Made by a program: the position numbers and the translations under genes. From Planctomycetota bacterium (lineage in GTDB: Bacteria > Planctomycetota > Planctomycetia > Gemmatales > Gemmataceae): a stretch of DNA of 46,307 bases. The notes beneath the pieces are model-generated. The model ran no database searches and was not told the origin of the DNA. It saw only the letters and a list, made by a program, of their open reading frames with translations. The stretch covers positions 1-46,307 of the forward strand of contig JACOUH010000025.1 of NCBI GenBank assembly GCA_016177925.1, written 5' to 3'. This document shows positions 8,245 through 17,293 of this stretch, piece after piece (the stretch's first letter is position 1; every line of letters starts with the position of its first letter).

Positions 8245-10161
8245 TCACCGTTCCCAGGTAAGCGTTACCCGGGCGACGGGGGCATCAACGCGCAGGCGGA
8301 TCAACGCGATCGAATCCTGGTGGTCTCGTTTCCCGTCGACCTTGACGCGGCTCGGCGACACCGTCAACCCCTCCTGATAGTGCAGGCTCAGCACCACCTC
8401 GCCGTCGACGGGCTGGACATCCGTGAGAGTGACACGATCCACTTCGGCCTTCAGCCATGTCGCCTTGCCCTTGAGGACGAACGAACGCGGCCGCTTCAGC
8501 GTGAACAGCACGCCCTGTCCGTCCTCGAAGGGGAGTTCGCGTTTCGCCCTCGGCCAGCGCTCGAAGCGCTGCACCGACCCGGGCGACCAGCACACCACCC
8601 AGCCGATGTTGTACCGCCAGCAGTAGTCCTCGAGTTCGCCGTTGGTCCAGTCCCTGAGCGGGCGGCCGGCAAGGGCCTGTCCCGCCAGGCCGTCCGCAGT
8701 GTGCTCGATGCTCGCCTCCGGATCAAGCCCGCCCACGAAAGGACGTTCCGTCAAGAGCGGCAACAGCGCCGCCCAGCGCGACTCCGCCCGCGGGCGATCC
8801 TCCCAGAGGATGCGGGCCTCCGACGTCGTCCGCGCCCGGAGTTCCTCGACGACCTGCTCCTGTGCCGGCGTGAGTCCCAACGGCAGAGGCTCGGCACGCA
8901 TCCCTCGTGCGGCAAGGGTCGCGAAGTGCGAGCGTGCGAGGAAGACGGCCCCGGCGACAAGCACGACGAAGAGCAGCCCTGCCCGCAGTACGCCCCGCGT
9001 CCGCCGCACCACCAGGCGCCATCCCTCCTCGAGAGCGTGCGCCGCAAGCGGGGCGGCCAGCAGCAGGCCGGGGACCAGCAGTCCCGGCGTGCTCAGCCTG
9101 CCCAGCGGATCGGACAGGATTCCGCCGACTGCCAGGGCGAGGAGCGCCAAGGCGCCCAGGCCGAACAGACGGGCGGTCGCACGTCGCTCGGCCTGGTTCA
9201 GAGCTATCGCTCCCACGAGCCCCAACACCAGCAGCAGGACCGCCACGTCGCGGTCGAGCGGCACACCCCACAGGTCGGCGTTCCACAGGTTGCTCAGCGT
9301 GCGGTGCGCCAGACGCTGGTCGCTCGACCCCAGGGGCACGCGCAACCACCAGTAGCGCACCCAGTCGCCCAGCCAGAAGGCGTTCAGGGCGAGGGCGGCG
9401 AGGACAGCGCTGAGCAACAGCAGGTTCCAGGGCACGCGGTGGCGAGCCCCAACACTCAGATAGTAGAGAAAGAACAGCGGCAGCAGCAGGGCGAATAATA
9501 GAGGATGAGCGAACCAGCCGAGGAAGCCGAGGACGACGAGGCCGAGCCAGTCGCGGCCGCGCGGCCGACGGTCGAAATGGATCAGCAGCCCCGCGTGCGC
9601 GACGGCGGCGAGTCCCGCCAGCAGCAGGTCGAGTTCGCCCTCCTCGAGGGCCTGCCGGCAGGGCCGACCCCACCAGACCAGCAGCCCGAGCAGGACCGCC
9701 AAGAGCGACGCCCGTCGATTCAGCCCTACGCCGCGAGCTGCCAGCCGCAAGGCGAACGGTGCCAGCAGCCAGCACACGGCCAGCCCAAGCTTGTACGCCG
9801 CCGGCCGGAACTCGCCCCGGGCCAGGGTGAGGAACAGTTCGGCGGGCCGGCTGCCGCTGTCGAAGACAGGAGTCTTCGGGTAGCCGGCCTGGAACGCGGG
9901 ATCGTAGCAAGACAGCCGGCCGCGGCGCAAGAATGCACGCGCCCCGAGCGTGCCGTGATAGAGGTGGAGCGGATGACGCCCCGAGACGAGGGGCCGGTCA
10001 TCGAGGAGAACCTCCCAGGGCCGGTCGGCTCCGAACAGTCCCAAGGTCATCCACACATGCCAGCCGACCAGGCCGCACAAGGGTAGGAGCCAGAGCCGGC
10101 TATCGCCGTGGCCTGGGGGAGGCGGACCACCGTCGCCGAGAGTTGCGGGGGTAGGTTCCAT
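8245..10161 (-). CDS. Large polytopic membrane protein, glycosyltransferase-like
   Basis: This 638-residue protein has roughly ten to twelve hydrophobic segments in residues 20-420, followed by a soluble C-terminal region of about 200 residues that ends in a beta-rich stretch (VDGEVVLSLHYQEGL). The layout (many helices, then a periplasmic domain) is that of bacterial GT-C-fold or YfhO-like membrane proteins that handle lipid-linked sugars. No DD/DE catalytic pair could be assigned with confidence. The start at 10161 (MEPTPATLGDG) excludes an upstream extension that runs into hairpin DNA. Paralogous architecture is seen in the interrupted gene at 20073-21644. Function is unproven. Confidence 0.6.
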   Translation of the reverse strand: MEPTPATLGDGGPPPPGHGDSRLWLLPLCGLVGWHVWMTLGLFGADRPWEVLLDDRPLVSGRHPLHLYHGTLGARAFLRRGRLSCYDPAFQAGYPKTPVFDSGSRPAELFLTLARGEFRPAAYKLGLAVCWLLAPFALRLAARGVGLNRRASLLAVLLGLLVWWGRPCRQALEEGELDLLLAGLAAVAHAGLLIHFDRRPRGRDWLGLVVLGFLGWFAHPLLFALLLPLFFLYYLSVGARHRVPWNLLLLSAVLAALALNAFWLGDWVRYWWLRVPLGSSDQRLAHRTLSNLWNADLWGVPLDRDVAVLLLVLGLVGAIALNQAERRATARLFGLGALALLALAVGGILSDPLGRLSTPGLLVPGLLLAAPLAAHALEEGWRLVVRRTRGVLRAGLLFVVLVAGAVFLARSHFATLAARGMRAEPLPLGLTPAQEQVVEELRARTTSEARILWEDRPRAESRWAALLPLLTERPFVGGLDPEASIEHTADGLAGQALAGRPLRDWTNGELEDYCWRYNIGWVVCWSPGSVQRFERWPRAKRELPFEDGQGVLFTLKRPRSFVLKGKATWLKAEVDRVTLTDVQPVDGEVVLSLHYQEGLTVSPSRVKVDGKRDHQDSIALIRLRVDAPVARVTLTWER

Positions 10162-10214
10162 CGCCCCGGGATGGTAGCCGCACCGCACCGCCGAAACAAG
10201 CCGACTCCAGGACA

Positions 10215-10278
10215 GGCGAGCGGGGGGTGTGAACCCCCTGGTCAAGTCGTACCGGGGGGTTCACACCCCCCGCTCGCC
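10215..10278. repeat. Palindromic repeat (GGCGAGCGGGGGGTGTGAA family)
   Basis: Perfect 24-bp arms lie at 10215-10238 and 10255-10278, between divergent genes. A second copy of the same family lies at 17184-17262. Confidence 0.85.
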
Positions 10279-10380
10279 TACGGCGCGCGACGTGCATTGC
10301 CGGAGCTTGAAAGAGGCCCCCGTGAAGGATACGGTTCACAGCAAGCCACGGAGTCGCTGAGTCGCTCTCGGAGGCGAGGA

Positions 10381-11343
10381 ATGGAAAGCAGCTGCCGGAG
10401 GTCCGCTGAGACCATGACGGAACCCAACCTCAAGCTGCCGATCCTTCTTTCCATCACGGCGGCGGTTGTGACGATAGCCCTGAAGACGGCCGCGTGGTGG
10501 GTGACCGGATCGGTCGGCCTGCTCAGTGACGCCGCCGAGTCGGTCGTCAACCTGGTGGCGGCCGGCCTCGCCTACCTTGCCCTCCTCTACGCGGCACAGC
10601 CGGTTGACCGCGAGCACACCTACGGTCACGAGAAGATCGAGTTCTTCTCCAGCGGCCTGGAGGGCGGGCTGATTTTCTTCGCAGCGCTCGTCATTGCCTG
10701 GTCGGCGGTCGAGCGGCTCCTCTCCGGCCCCGCCGTGCAGTCGCTCGACCTGGGACTGGCACTATCGTCCGTGGCGGCACTCATCAACCTCGGTGTGGCG
10801 CGACTGCTGCTGCGGGCCGGCAGGCGGCATCGTTCCATCGTCCTGGAGGCGGACGGACAACACCTGATGACCGATGTCTGGACGTCGGTGGGCGTCCTCC
10901 TCGGCTTGGGATTGGTCCTCTTGACGGGGCAGGTATGGCTCGACCCGGTGCTGGCGCTGCTGGTGGCGGCGAACATCCTCTGGACCGGCTTCGGGTTGGT
11001 GCGACGCTCGTTTCACGGTCTGATGGATCGCGCTCTGCCGGACGAGGAACTGGCCCGCATCCGCGAGGTGATCACGTCGCACCTGGGGGCGGGCATGGCG
11101 TTCCATGCACTGCGGACGCGGCAGGCCGGCTCGCACCGCTTCGCCGACTTCCATCTGCTGGTGCCGGGCGCGCTGAGCGTGCAAAGCGCCCACGAGTTAG
11201 CCGACCGCATCGAGGACGCCCTGCGCGCGGCGCTCGACAACCTCGAGGTCACCATCCACATCGAGCCGATCGAGGAGCGCACCGCCTGGGAGGACAGCGC
11301 GCTGTTGGCGCTGGAGGAACGGTCGCGCCCCCAGGGGCGCTGA
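10381..11343 (+). CDS. Cation diffusion facilitator (CDF) family metal transporter
   Basis: This is a predicted inner-membrane exporter of divalent metals (Zn, Fe, Mn or Co) driven by proton exchange, 320 aa. The CDF signature SVGLLSDAAESVVNL in the second helix and ADGQHLMTDVWTS in the fifth carry the Asp/His metal-site residues; HTYGHEKIEFFSS lies between. Six membrane helices span residues about 20-215. The C-terminal cytoplasmic domain (ITSHLGAGMAFHALRTRQAG through TIHIEP) is the usual ferredoxin-like dimer module. ATG 10381 has GGAGG 6 nt upstream; the ATG at 10414 (309 aa) is the alternative. Metal specificity cannot be read from this sequence. Confidence 0.92.
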   Translation: MESSCRRSAETMTEPNLKLPILLSITAAVVTIALKTAAWWVTGSVGLLSDAAESVVNLVAAGLAYLALLYAAQPVDREHTYGHEKIEFFSSGLEGGLIFFAALVIAWSAVERLLSGPAVQSLDLGLALSSVAALINLGVARLLLRAGRRHRSIVLEADGQHLMTDVWTSVGVLLGLGLVLLTGQVWLDPVLALLVAANILWTGFGLVRRSFHGLMDRALPDEELARIREVITSHLGAGMAFHALRTRQAGSHRFADFHLLVPGALSVQSAHELADRIEDALRAALDNLEVTIHIEPIEERTAWEDSALLALEERSRPQGR

Positions 11344-11375
11344 GTCATCCCGAAGAAGGGACCTCCGCGGGGACG

Positions 11376-11436
11376 CCGCTTGCGGCTTCGCGTTCGCTTC
11401 ACCTGACAGGCAGCGCGAACGCGAAGCCGCAAGCGG
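11376..11436. repeat. Palindromic repeat (GCTTGCGGCTTCGCGTTCGC family)
   Basis: Perfect 22-bp arms lie at 11376-11397 and 11415-11436 with a 17-bp loop, shortly after the CDF gene. It could end that transcript. Confidence 0.85.
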
Positions 11437-11550
11437 GAAAAGGCGGCGGGTCGGCCGAGGCCGTCGATCAGTCTGGTCGGACCGGGACGGTCACGTTATG
11501 CTGGGAGGGGGAGAGCGGGATCTCCCGCAGCGTCGAAGGGCCAGGGTCCC

Positions 11551-12306
11551 GTGAAAAGTCGGAAAACGCAGCTCGGCACGCCTGACCCGGCCGTCGAGGC
11601 CGAGGGCCGCCACGCGGACGAGGGGCGCTCGCCCGCTGGTGAAGACCGTCCCGCTTCCCCCGACCTGCCGGCGGCCCCCGTCTCCGGGATGCTGCCGCCG
11701 CCCGGCGACGAGGGCCTGTCGCTGGCCGGCGTGGCCCCGGCTCGCGACCCGCCCAACGATGGCACTCCCGCCGCCGGACCGCGCGCTGTCGACTCCGTCC
11801 CTGCCCGCAATGCGCTGTCGCTGGAGGAGCGTGTGCGCCGACTGGAAGACATCGTCGCCACGTTGCAGCTCTCCCCGAACGCCATCCAGCCTGCTGGGAA
11901 CGGGCCCGCGCCCAACGAACAGGCCAGCCTTGCCGATTTTATTGCTTCCGCCGCCCAGCACTTCCCCACTCAACCGCAAGGGCCGCCGGCCGACCCCGGG
12001 GCGCCGGCCGGGGAACGGACGCAGCGCTGGCTCCCCTTCGAGTTGCTCGCCGAAATGCGCGTCATGGTGCGGATGTACCTCGATCCGCGCTATCGGCTGA
12101 CGTGGCAGACGCGCGTGCTACCGCCGGTCTTCCTGTTCGGCATGTTCCTGTCGTGGCTGCTGATCAGTGGCATCCCGGTCGTCGGCTTCCTGTTCGACCG
12201 CATCCTCGACCTGGTGCTGGCGTACATGCTGTTCAAGGTCCTCATGCGCGAGGCGACGCGCTATCGCATGATGTCGCCCGACCTACCGCTGACCCTGCGC
12301 CTGTAG
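11551..12306 (+). CDS. Hypothetical membrane protein with disordered N-terminus
   Basis: This 251-residue protein starts at GTG 11551. Residues 1-150 are rich in Pro, Ala, Gly and Asp and look disordered, apart from a short helical stretch LSLEERVRRLEDIVATLQL that may form a coiled coil. The C-terminal 85 residues contain two close hydrophobic segments (VLPPVFLFGMFLSWLLI and VVGFLFDRILDLVLAYMLF) around a short turn, giving a likely membrane hairpin. No domain is recognised. The gene is flanked by a hairpin repeat upstream and a sigma factor relic downstream. Confidence 0.6.
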   Translation: MKSRKTQLGTPDPAVEAEGRHADEGRSPAGEDRPASPDLPAAPVSGMLPPPGDEGLSLAGVAPARDPPNDGTPAAGPRAVDSVPARNALSLEERVRRLEDIVATLQLSPNAIQPAGNGPAPNEQASLADFIASAAQHFPTQPQGPPADPGAPAGERTQRWLPFELLAEMRVMVRMYLDPRYRLTWQTRVLPPVFLFGMFLSWLLISGIPVVGFLFDRILDLVLAYMLFKVLMREATRYRMMSPDLPLTLRL

Positions 12307-12312
12307 GAGGGA

Positions 12313-12435
12313 TCACTGCCCGGCGCCAACTCCCAGGCCAGGGCGCAACTCGTCGTAGACCAGCGGCAAGAGCTGCTCGGCGGCGTGCGCGTTGCCCTGC
12401 TCGATGGCGGACAGGTTGCGCGTCACTTCGCTCAT
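12313..12435 (-). pseudogene. N-terminal stub of an ECF sigma factor
   Basis: Forty codons on the minus strand begin MSEVTRNLSAIEQGNAHAAE and continue QLLPLVYDELR. This matches the conserved N-terminus of planctomycete-type ECF sigma factors (Sig-70_X6-like), which normally continue about 150 residues through the sigma2 and sigma4 regions. Here similarity ends after DELR and the frame stops nine codons later. No further sigma sequence was seen downstream in either frame. It is a deletion relic between two plus-strand genes. Confidence 0.7.
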
Positions 12436-12541
12436 GCGATCGAGGATACCCGCCACCGGGCGGCCTCGCTGGACGCCTGGGCCGGGCAGCCGGGATACAA
12501 TGCCAGGGGAAAAACCATCTCGCCGGGGAGGGAACGTACCG

Positions 12542-12838
12542 ATGGCAACCTTCATCACGACTGTGCATTTCACGGAGCAGGGGATCAAGGCCGTCCGGGA
12601 CACCTGCGAGCGGGCGACGGCCTTCAGGGCCACTGCCAAGAAGCTGGGAGTCAAGGTGTCAGGGATCTACTGGACGCTGGGGGCCTTCGACGGCGTGATC
12701 GTCTGCGAAGCTCCGGACGAGGAAACGGCGACGGCTGCTATGCTGCACCTGGGTTCGCTGGGCAACCTGCGGACGCAGACGGCCCGTGCCTTCGACGCCG
12801 CCGAGATGCAGAAGATTCTCGGCTTGCTGCCCAAGTAA
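12542..12838 (+). CDS. GYD domain protein
   Basis: This is a 98-residue single-domain protein. It has the GYD-type pattern: an N-terminal strand MATFITTVHFTEQGIKAV, a helix with GVKVSGIYWTLGAFDGVIVC, and a final ARAFDAAEMQKILGLL segment. The fold is a small dimeric alpha-beta barrel related to other ferredoxin-like proteins; the family has no settled function. ATG 12542 has GGGAGG about 10 nt upstream. It stands alone, convergent with the amidohydrolase gene. Confidence 0.8.
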   Translation: MATFITTVHFTEQGIKAVRDTCERATAFRATAKKLGVKVSGIYWTLGAFDGVIVCEAPDEETATAAMLHLGSLGNLRTQTARAFDAAEMQKILGLLPK

Positions 12839-12880
12839 GCTGCCCGCGTGACGGATGCGAGACTCGCGGGGCGTACCCTT

Positions 12881-14443
12881 TCACTTCTTCGTCGAGTGAT
12901 GACGAAGGGCACGCCCTGCGAGTTTTCCCGTCGGTTTGCCCTTCTCAATCGCCAGGGTGCCGTTGACGAACAGGTACGCCACGCCCGTCGCGTACTGGTG
13001 GGGATTGTCGAACGTCGCCGTGTCGCGGAACGTCTTCGGGTCGAACACCACCACGTCCGCAAAGTAGCCCGGCTTCAAATAGCCGCGCTCCGGCAAGTGC
13101 AGCACGTCGGCGGGCAACCCTGTCGCACTGCGGATCCCCTGCCCGACGGAGAGCAGTTTGTCCTCGATGGCGTAGCGGCCGATCTTGCGCGGGAAGGTGC
13201 CGTAGTTGCGCGGGTGCGGCACGGTGCGGTCCTTCGCCGTGGCGCTGCCGTCGCTGGCCGTCGCCACCCACGGCCGTTTCATGATCAGCCGAACGTCCTC
13301 GTCCTTCATGCTGAAGTTGACAATCTGCGCCCCGCCGTTGCGTTCGATCTCAATGGCCATCTCCAAAGGCGTCTTCTTCTCTACGGCCGCGATCGCCGCC
13401 AGCGTCTTGCCCTGCCACGCCGGCTTCTTTGCGTAGCGGGCGATGCGCAGCCCCCGGCCCTCGTCGCAGGCCTCGAGCGCCCGGGCCATCGCCTGGCGCA
13501 TGCGTCGGCTTTTCTCGGGGTCGTCGAGACGGGCGACGATCTCCTTGTGCGTTCCCTCACGGAAAACGGTGGGGATGAGGTCGGCGGCGAGGCTGGTGCT
13601 GCTGGCGGTGTACGGGTACTGGTCGGCGGTGACGGCCTGCCCCTTCTTCTGCGCTGCCTCGACCAGCGCCACGGCGTCGGCGGCCAGGCCCCACGCTCGC
13701 TTGCTGAACGCTTTCATGTGCGAGATGTGGACCGGCAACCGCGCCCGCTTGCCGATCGTCAGTGTCTCGGTGACCGAGGCCAGCAGCCCCGTTCCCTCGT
13801 CGCGCATGTGGCTGGCGTAGAAGCCGCCGTGTTTGGTCACCACCTTCGACAGCTCGACCAGTTCGTCGGTGTCGGCATACGAGCCCGGCGTGTAGTAGAG
13901 CCCCGTCGCCAGGCCCCAGGCGCCCTCCTTCATCCCCTTGTCGACAAGGGCCTTCATCTTTTCCAGCTCAGCGCTGGTCGGCGGGCGGTTGGCCTCGCCC
14001 ATGACCCGCCGCCGGAGCGTGTTGTGCGGGATCTGATGGGCCACGTTCGTGCCGGCCCGGTTCGTGTCGAGCTTGCGGTAGTAGTCGGCGACATCGACCG
14101 GCCCTGCGCCGCAGTTGCCGGTAACGACGGTCGTCACACCCTGCGTCAGGTAATTGACGTTGCCGCGCGTGGCCGGCGCCAGGATCGGCGCATCGCTGTG
14201 GTTGTGCAGGTCGATGAAGCCGGGAGCGACGACCAGGCCGGTGCCGTCGAGGATGCGCGGCATCCCCTTCACCTCGAACGAGCCGACACCGACGATGCGC
14301 TCGCCCTTGAGGGCGAGGTCGCCCTTGACCCCCTCACCGCCGCGGCCGTCGTACAGGGTGGCGCCCTGGATGACGAGGTCTGCGTCAACAGGCGCAACGG
14401 ATACAACGGCGGAACACAACCAGAGCGCGACGGCGTGCAGCAT
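12881..14443 (-). CDS. Secreted D-aminoacylase / N-acyl-D-amino-acid deacylase family amidohydrolase
   Basis: This 520-residue metal-dependent hydrolase is predicted to remove N-acyl groups from D-amino acids. A signal peptide is likely (MLHAVALWLCSAVVSVAPVD), so it acts outside the cytoplasm. Family motifs are seen in order: PGFIDLHNHSD (metal-binding HxH), VVTGNCG (Cys metal ligand of the D-aminoacylase subtype), the ASHMRDEG and HISHMKA histidine blocks, ATASDGS with the catalytic Asp, and the C-terminal KPGYFADVVVFDP typical of amidohydrolases. The start at 14443 follows a minus-strand GAGG. A perfect 50-bp palindrome lies just upstream. The exact substrate is not readable; dihydroorotase-like or peptidase-like members of the superfamily fit less well. 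Confidence 0.85.
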   Translation of the reverse strand: MLHAVALWLCSAVVSVAPVDADLVIQGATLYDGRGGEGVKGDLALKGERIVGVGSFEVKGMPRILDGTGLVVAPGFIDLHNHSDAPILAPATRGNVNYLTQGVTTVVTGNCGAGPVDVADYYRKLDTNRAGTNVAHQIPHNTLRRRVMGEANRPPTSAELEKMKALVDKGMKEGAWGLATGLYYTPGSYADTDELVELSKVVTKHGGFYASHMRDEGTGLLASVTETLTIGKRARLPVHISHMKAFSKRAWGLAADAVALVEAAQKKGQAVTADQYPYTASSTSLAADLIPTVFREGTHKEIVARLDDPEKSRRMRQAMARALEACDEGRGLRIARYAKKPAWQGKTLAAIAAVEKKTPLEMAIEIERNGGAQIVNFSMKDEDVRLIMKRPWVATASDGSATAKDRTVPHPRNYGTFPRKIGRYAIEDKLLSVGQGIRSATGLPADVLHLPERGYLKPGYFADVVVFDPKTFRDTATFDNPHQYATGVAYLFVNGTLAIEKGKPTGKLAGRALRHHSTKK

Positions 14444-14471
14444 CGGAGGGGCCTCGTCAGAAGGTCGGACC

Positions 14472-14521
14472 GGGAGGGCGAGGCTCCCGCCGAGCCGGCT
14501 CGGCGGGAGCCTCGCCCTCCC
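14472..14521. repeat. Perfect 50-bp palindrome without loop
   Basis: Arms 14472-14496 and 14497-14521 are exact reverse complements with no spacer. The palindrome sits between the amidohydrolase start and the Mrp stop on the minus strand, so it may separate the two transcripts. Confidence 0.85.
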
Positions 14522-14526
14522 AGACC

Positions 14527-15348
14527 TCAGAAGTTCAGCTCCGGCAGTTGCGGTGGGGCCTCGCCCTGCTTCAGCTCGTCCATCACCGCCTTCGCCAGCG
14601 ACAAATAGGACTGGGCGACCGGGGAATCGGGGTGGCGGTGGACGATCGGGTCGCCGGTATCGCCGCACTCCGCGACGCGCGGATCGATCGGGATCTCGCC
14701 GAGGAACTGCGTGTTCGCCTCGGCCGCTAGCTTCCGGCCGCCGCCGTGACGGAAGATCTCGTAGCGCTTACCGTCATCGCCGACGAAGTAACTCATGTTC
14801 TCGACGATGCCCAGCACCGGCACGCGCACCTCGCGGAACATCTGCAGGCCCTTGCGGGCGTCGATCAGGCTGATATCCTGGGGCGTCGTCACGATGATCG
14901 CCCCGGACAGTTCGACCTTCTGCGTCAGCGTCAGCTGGGCGTCGCCGGTGCCCGGCGGCAGGTCGAGGACGAGGTAGTCGAGTTCGCCCCAGTCAATGGC
15001 GCCGATGAACTGCGTCAGGTACTTGTCGATCATCGGCCCGCGCCAGATGACCGCCCTCTCGGTCGGGATGAAGAAGCCCATCGAGAGCAGCTTCATGCCG
15101 TATCGATCCAGGGGCAGCGGCGTGGTCGCCTGGTCGATGACGCCGGGCACACCCATCATGGTCGGGATGCTCGGGCCGTAGATGTCGGCGTCGAGCAGGC
15201 CGACGGTCTGGCCCTGCATTTGCAGGGCCAGCGCCAGGTTGGTTGCCACGGTCGACTTGCCGACGCCGCCCTTGCCGCTGGCGACGGCGACGACGTACTC
15301 GACGCCGGGCAGCGAGATCTTCGCGGGAGGACCTCCCGGGGGATGCAT
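14527..15348 (-). CDS. Mrp/ApbC-type iron-sulfur cluster carrier ATPase
   Basis: This 273-residue P-loop protein belongs to the Mrp/NBP35 family that carries Fe-S clusters to apoproteins. The deviant Walker A SGKGGVGKST is near residue 25, with LLDADIYGPSIPTMMG, RAVIWRGPM, LVLDLPPGTGDAQLTL and IVENMSYF following, all family hallmarks. The N-terminal MIP18/DUF59 domain found in many longer Mrp proteins is absent. ATG 15348 has AAGGAG 7 nt upstream. The DUF971 gene lies directly upstream on the same strand, a pairing often seen with ApbC-type genes (general knowledge), suggesting a shared role in Fe-S maturation. Confidence 0.9.
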   Translation of the reverse strand: MHPPGGPPAKISLPGVEYVVAVASGKGGVGKSTVATNLALALQMQGQTVGLLDADIYGPSIPTMMGVPGVIDQATTPLPLDRYGMKLLSMGFFIPTERAVIWRGPMIDKYLTQFIGAIDWGELDYLVLDLPPGTGDAQLTLTQKVELSGAIIVTTPQDISLIDARKGLQMFREVRVPVLGIVENMSYFVGDDGKRYEIFRHGGGRKLAAEANTQFLGEIPIDPRVAECGDTGDPIVHRHPDSPVAQSYLSLAKAVMDELKQGEAPPQLPELNF

Positions 15349-15360
15349 GATAATCTCCTT

Positions 15361-15440
15361 GGAAGGAGGAAGGAGGAAGGAGGAAGGATGAATCAAGAAA
15401 ACGATTCTGGTTCATCCTTCATCCTTCATCCTTCATCCTT
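15361..15440. repeat. Short tandem repeats GGAAGGA and TTCATCC
   Basis: GGAAGGA is repeated four times at 15361-15388 and TTCATCC-type units four times at 15411-15440. The two runs are partly complementary (GGATGAA/TTCATCC) and lie between the DUF971 and Mrp genes. Confidence 0.75.
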
Positions 15441-15777
15441 TCTTCTGACATTCGGGGCACTCGCACAGCGAGCGCAGGTGTTCCAGGGTGAAGATGCCGG
15501 TGTCGTGGCCGTCGCTCCAGGTGATCTTGTAGGCGTAGCGGCCGACCGGCGCCATGGCGACGGGAGCCAGCGGCACCAGCTCTGCCGGCTTGAGGATTCG
15601 GAACGGGTCGGGCGGCTTCTCGCGCTCCTCGCGACAGCCGGCACAGGGACAGTGGCGACGCAGGTTTTTCCAGGCGTGGACGCTACGATGGCCGTCGCTC
15701 CACTCGATGATGAGCTGGTCGGCGCCCTCCCGCCGCAGGGTGACCGGCACGAGTGCTTGTGGGCTCGACCCCGACAT
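15433..15777 (-). CDS. DUF971 domain protein
   Basis: This is a small 114-residue protein with one DUF971 (gamma-butyrobetaine hydroxylase N-terminal-like) domain. The core reads IIEWSDGHRSVHAWKNLRRHCPCAGC, and a second strand pair is KITWSDGHDTGIFTLEHLRSLCECPEC. The four cysteines in the two CxxC-like pairs could bind zinc or an Fe-S cluster. The start at 15777 has GGAGCGGAG a few nt upstream. It is probably co-transcribed with the Mrp gene downstream, consistent with an accessory role in Fe-S assembly (inference). Confidence 0.85.
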   Translation of the reverse strand: MSGSSPQALVPVTLRREGADQLIIEWSDGHRSVHAWKNLRRHCPCAGCREEREKPPDPFRILKPAELVPLAPVAMAPVGRYAYKITWSDGHDTGIFTLEHLRSLCECPECQKKG

Positions 15778-15872
15778 GATGCTCCGCTCCTTCCGGCGTT
15801 CGGCAAGATGGCCGTTCTTTCCGTATTGTACGAGATACGGCGTGCGAAAAAAGCAAGGCCGGCGGGCCGGTC

Positions 15873-15930
15873 GTAGGGGCGGGCGGCTCGCCTGCCCCAA
15901 CAACAGGACAGGCGAGCCGCCTGTCCCTAC
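15873..15930. repeat. Palindromic repeat (GACAGGCGAGCCGCCTGTC family)
   Basis: Arms 15873-15897 and 15906-15930 pair with two or three mismatches. The right arm contains the same hairpin unit as the repeats at 2111-2161. It lies between divergent genes. Confidence 0.8.
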
Positions 15931-15953
15931 GATGAAGAGACAGGAGAGACGAA

Positions 15954-17076
15954 ATGGTACACGAACCGACGCGCCGCCAGGCCCTTGTAGCGGGCGGCCT
16001 GGCGCTGGGGACATTGCTGCGGACCGGCCGGCAGACGCAGGCGGCGCTGCGGGCGAAAGTCGAGGCGGTTTCCGTCATCAGCAAGCAGCCGCAGAACTAT
16101 CACGGCTGGTCGACGCTGACGCGCCGCCGCAATGGACAGCTAGTCCTCGTCTGCTCCGGCGGACGTGAGGCCCATGTCTGTCCCTTCGGCCGCGTTGAGA
16201 TGATGACCTCCACCGACGATGGCCACAGCTGGACCTGGCCGCGCGTCCTGCTCGACAGCGCCATCGACGACCGTGATGCCGGCGTGGCCGAGACCGCGAA
16301 GGGGACACTGCTGGTAACCACGTTCACCTCCCTGGCCTTCGAGGCGGTGCTGAAGCAGGCAGAGGAGCAGAAGGTCTGGGACAAGGAGCGCCTGGCCGCA
16401 TGGCGGGCTGCCCGCGACCGGCTCCCTGGCGACGAGCGTCGCAAGGACCTCGGCGTCTGGATGCTGCGCTCGACCGACGGTGGACGGAGCTGGTCGGGAC
16501 GCTACGACTGCCTGGTCAACAGTCCGCACGGGCCGGTCGCGCTGTCCGACGGACGCATGCTCTACGCCGGCAAGGAACTGTGGTCGAGGAAAGAACGCAA
16601 CGGGGTCTGCGAGTCGACCGACGATGGCCGATCGTGGAAGTGGCTCGCCGAGATCCCGACTCGCCGCGGCGACAACCCGAACGAGTACCACGAACTGCAC
16701 GCGGTCGAGACGGCGAAGGGCGGCCTCGTCGCTGCAGACGGAGTCGTCCGACGGTGGCAAGACGTGGACGGTGCCGCACCCGATCGGCGTCTGGGGATTG
16801 CCCTCGCACTTGCTGCGGCTGGCGGACGGAAGACTGCTGATGTCGTACGGTCACCGCCGTAAGCCATTCGGCAACCAGGCGCGGGTGAGCGACGATCACG
16901 GCCGCACCTGGTCGGAACCTTTGACGATCTCCGACGATGGAATCGGCGGCGACCTCGGCTATCCGTCGACGGTGCAGCTGGCCGACGGCTCGCTGCTGAC
17001 GGTGTGGTACGAGGTGATGCGCGAGCCGCGTGGCCGAGCCGTCCTGCGCCAGGCCCGCTGGCAGCTCTCGTCTTGA
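15954..17076 (+). pseudogene. Secreted sialidase-like (BNR repeat) gene with frame-shifting deletion
   Basis: The first frame (15954-16735) encodes a twin-arginine-like leader (TRRQALVAGGLALGTLL) and then Asp-box repeats STDDGHSWTWP, STDGGRSWSG and STDDGRSWKW typical of six-bladed sialidase folds. After the peptide ETAKGGLVA near 16735 the similarity jumps to the +1 frame, which reads LQTESSDGGKTWTVPHPIGV and on to WYEVMREPRGRAVLRQARW, ending at TGA 17076. Related proteins as I recall them have about a dozen extra residues at the junction, so a deletion of about 40 bp fits better than a single-base error. As it stands the gene would give a truncated 302-residue product with a nonsense tail. 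Confidence 0.7.
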
Positions 17077-17183
17077 TGGCAGTCGCGGACGGGAATGAAA
17101 ACCCCGTGAGAGGCAGGGACTTTGGCTGGCGGGGAGGGGTTCCTTGTGAGACAATGATGGGAGGAACAACACCGCCCGCTTTT

Positions 17184-17262
17184 GGCGAGCGGGGGGTGTG
17201 AACCCCCCGGTTGTGTTCCCGACCTCGGTCGTCTACCGGGGGGTTCACACCCCCCGCTCGCC
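17184..17262. repeat. Palindromic repeat, second copy of the 10215 family
   Basis: Perfect 27-bp arms lie at 17184-17210 and 17236-17262. It is immediately upstream of the kinase gene at 17294, so it forms part of that gene's leader or promoter region. Confidence 0.85.
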
Positions 17263-17293
17263 GACACTGCGGCCCTGACCGTGCAGGCTCGTC

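Noticed and set aside
15361..15440. Short repeats as a CRISPR array
   Set aside because: Units are 7 bp without spacers; this is simple-sequence DNA.
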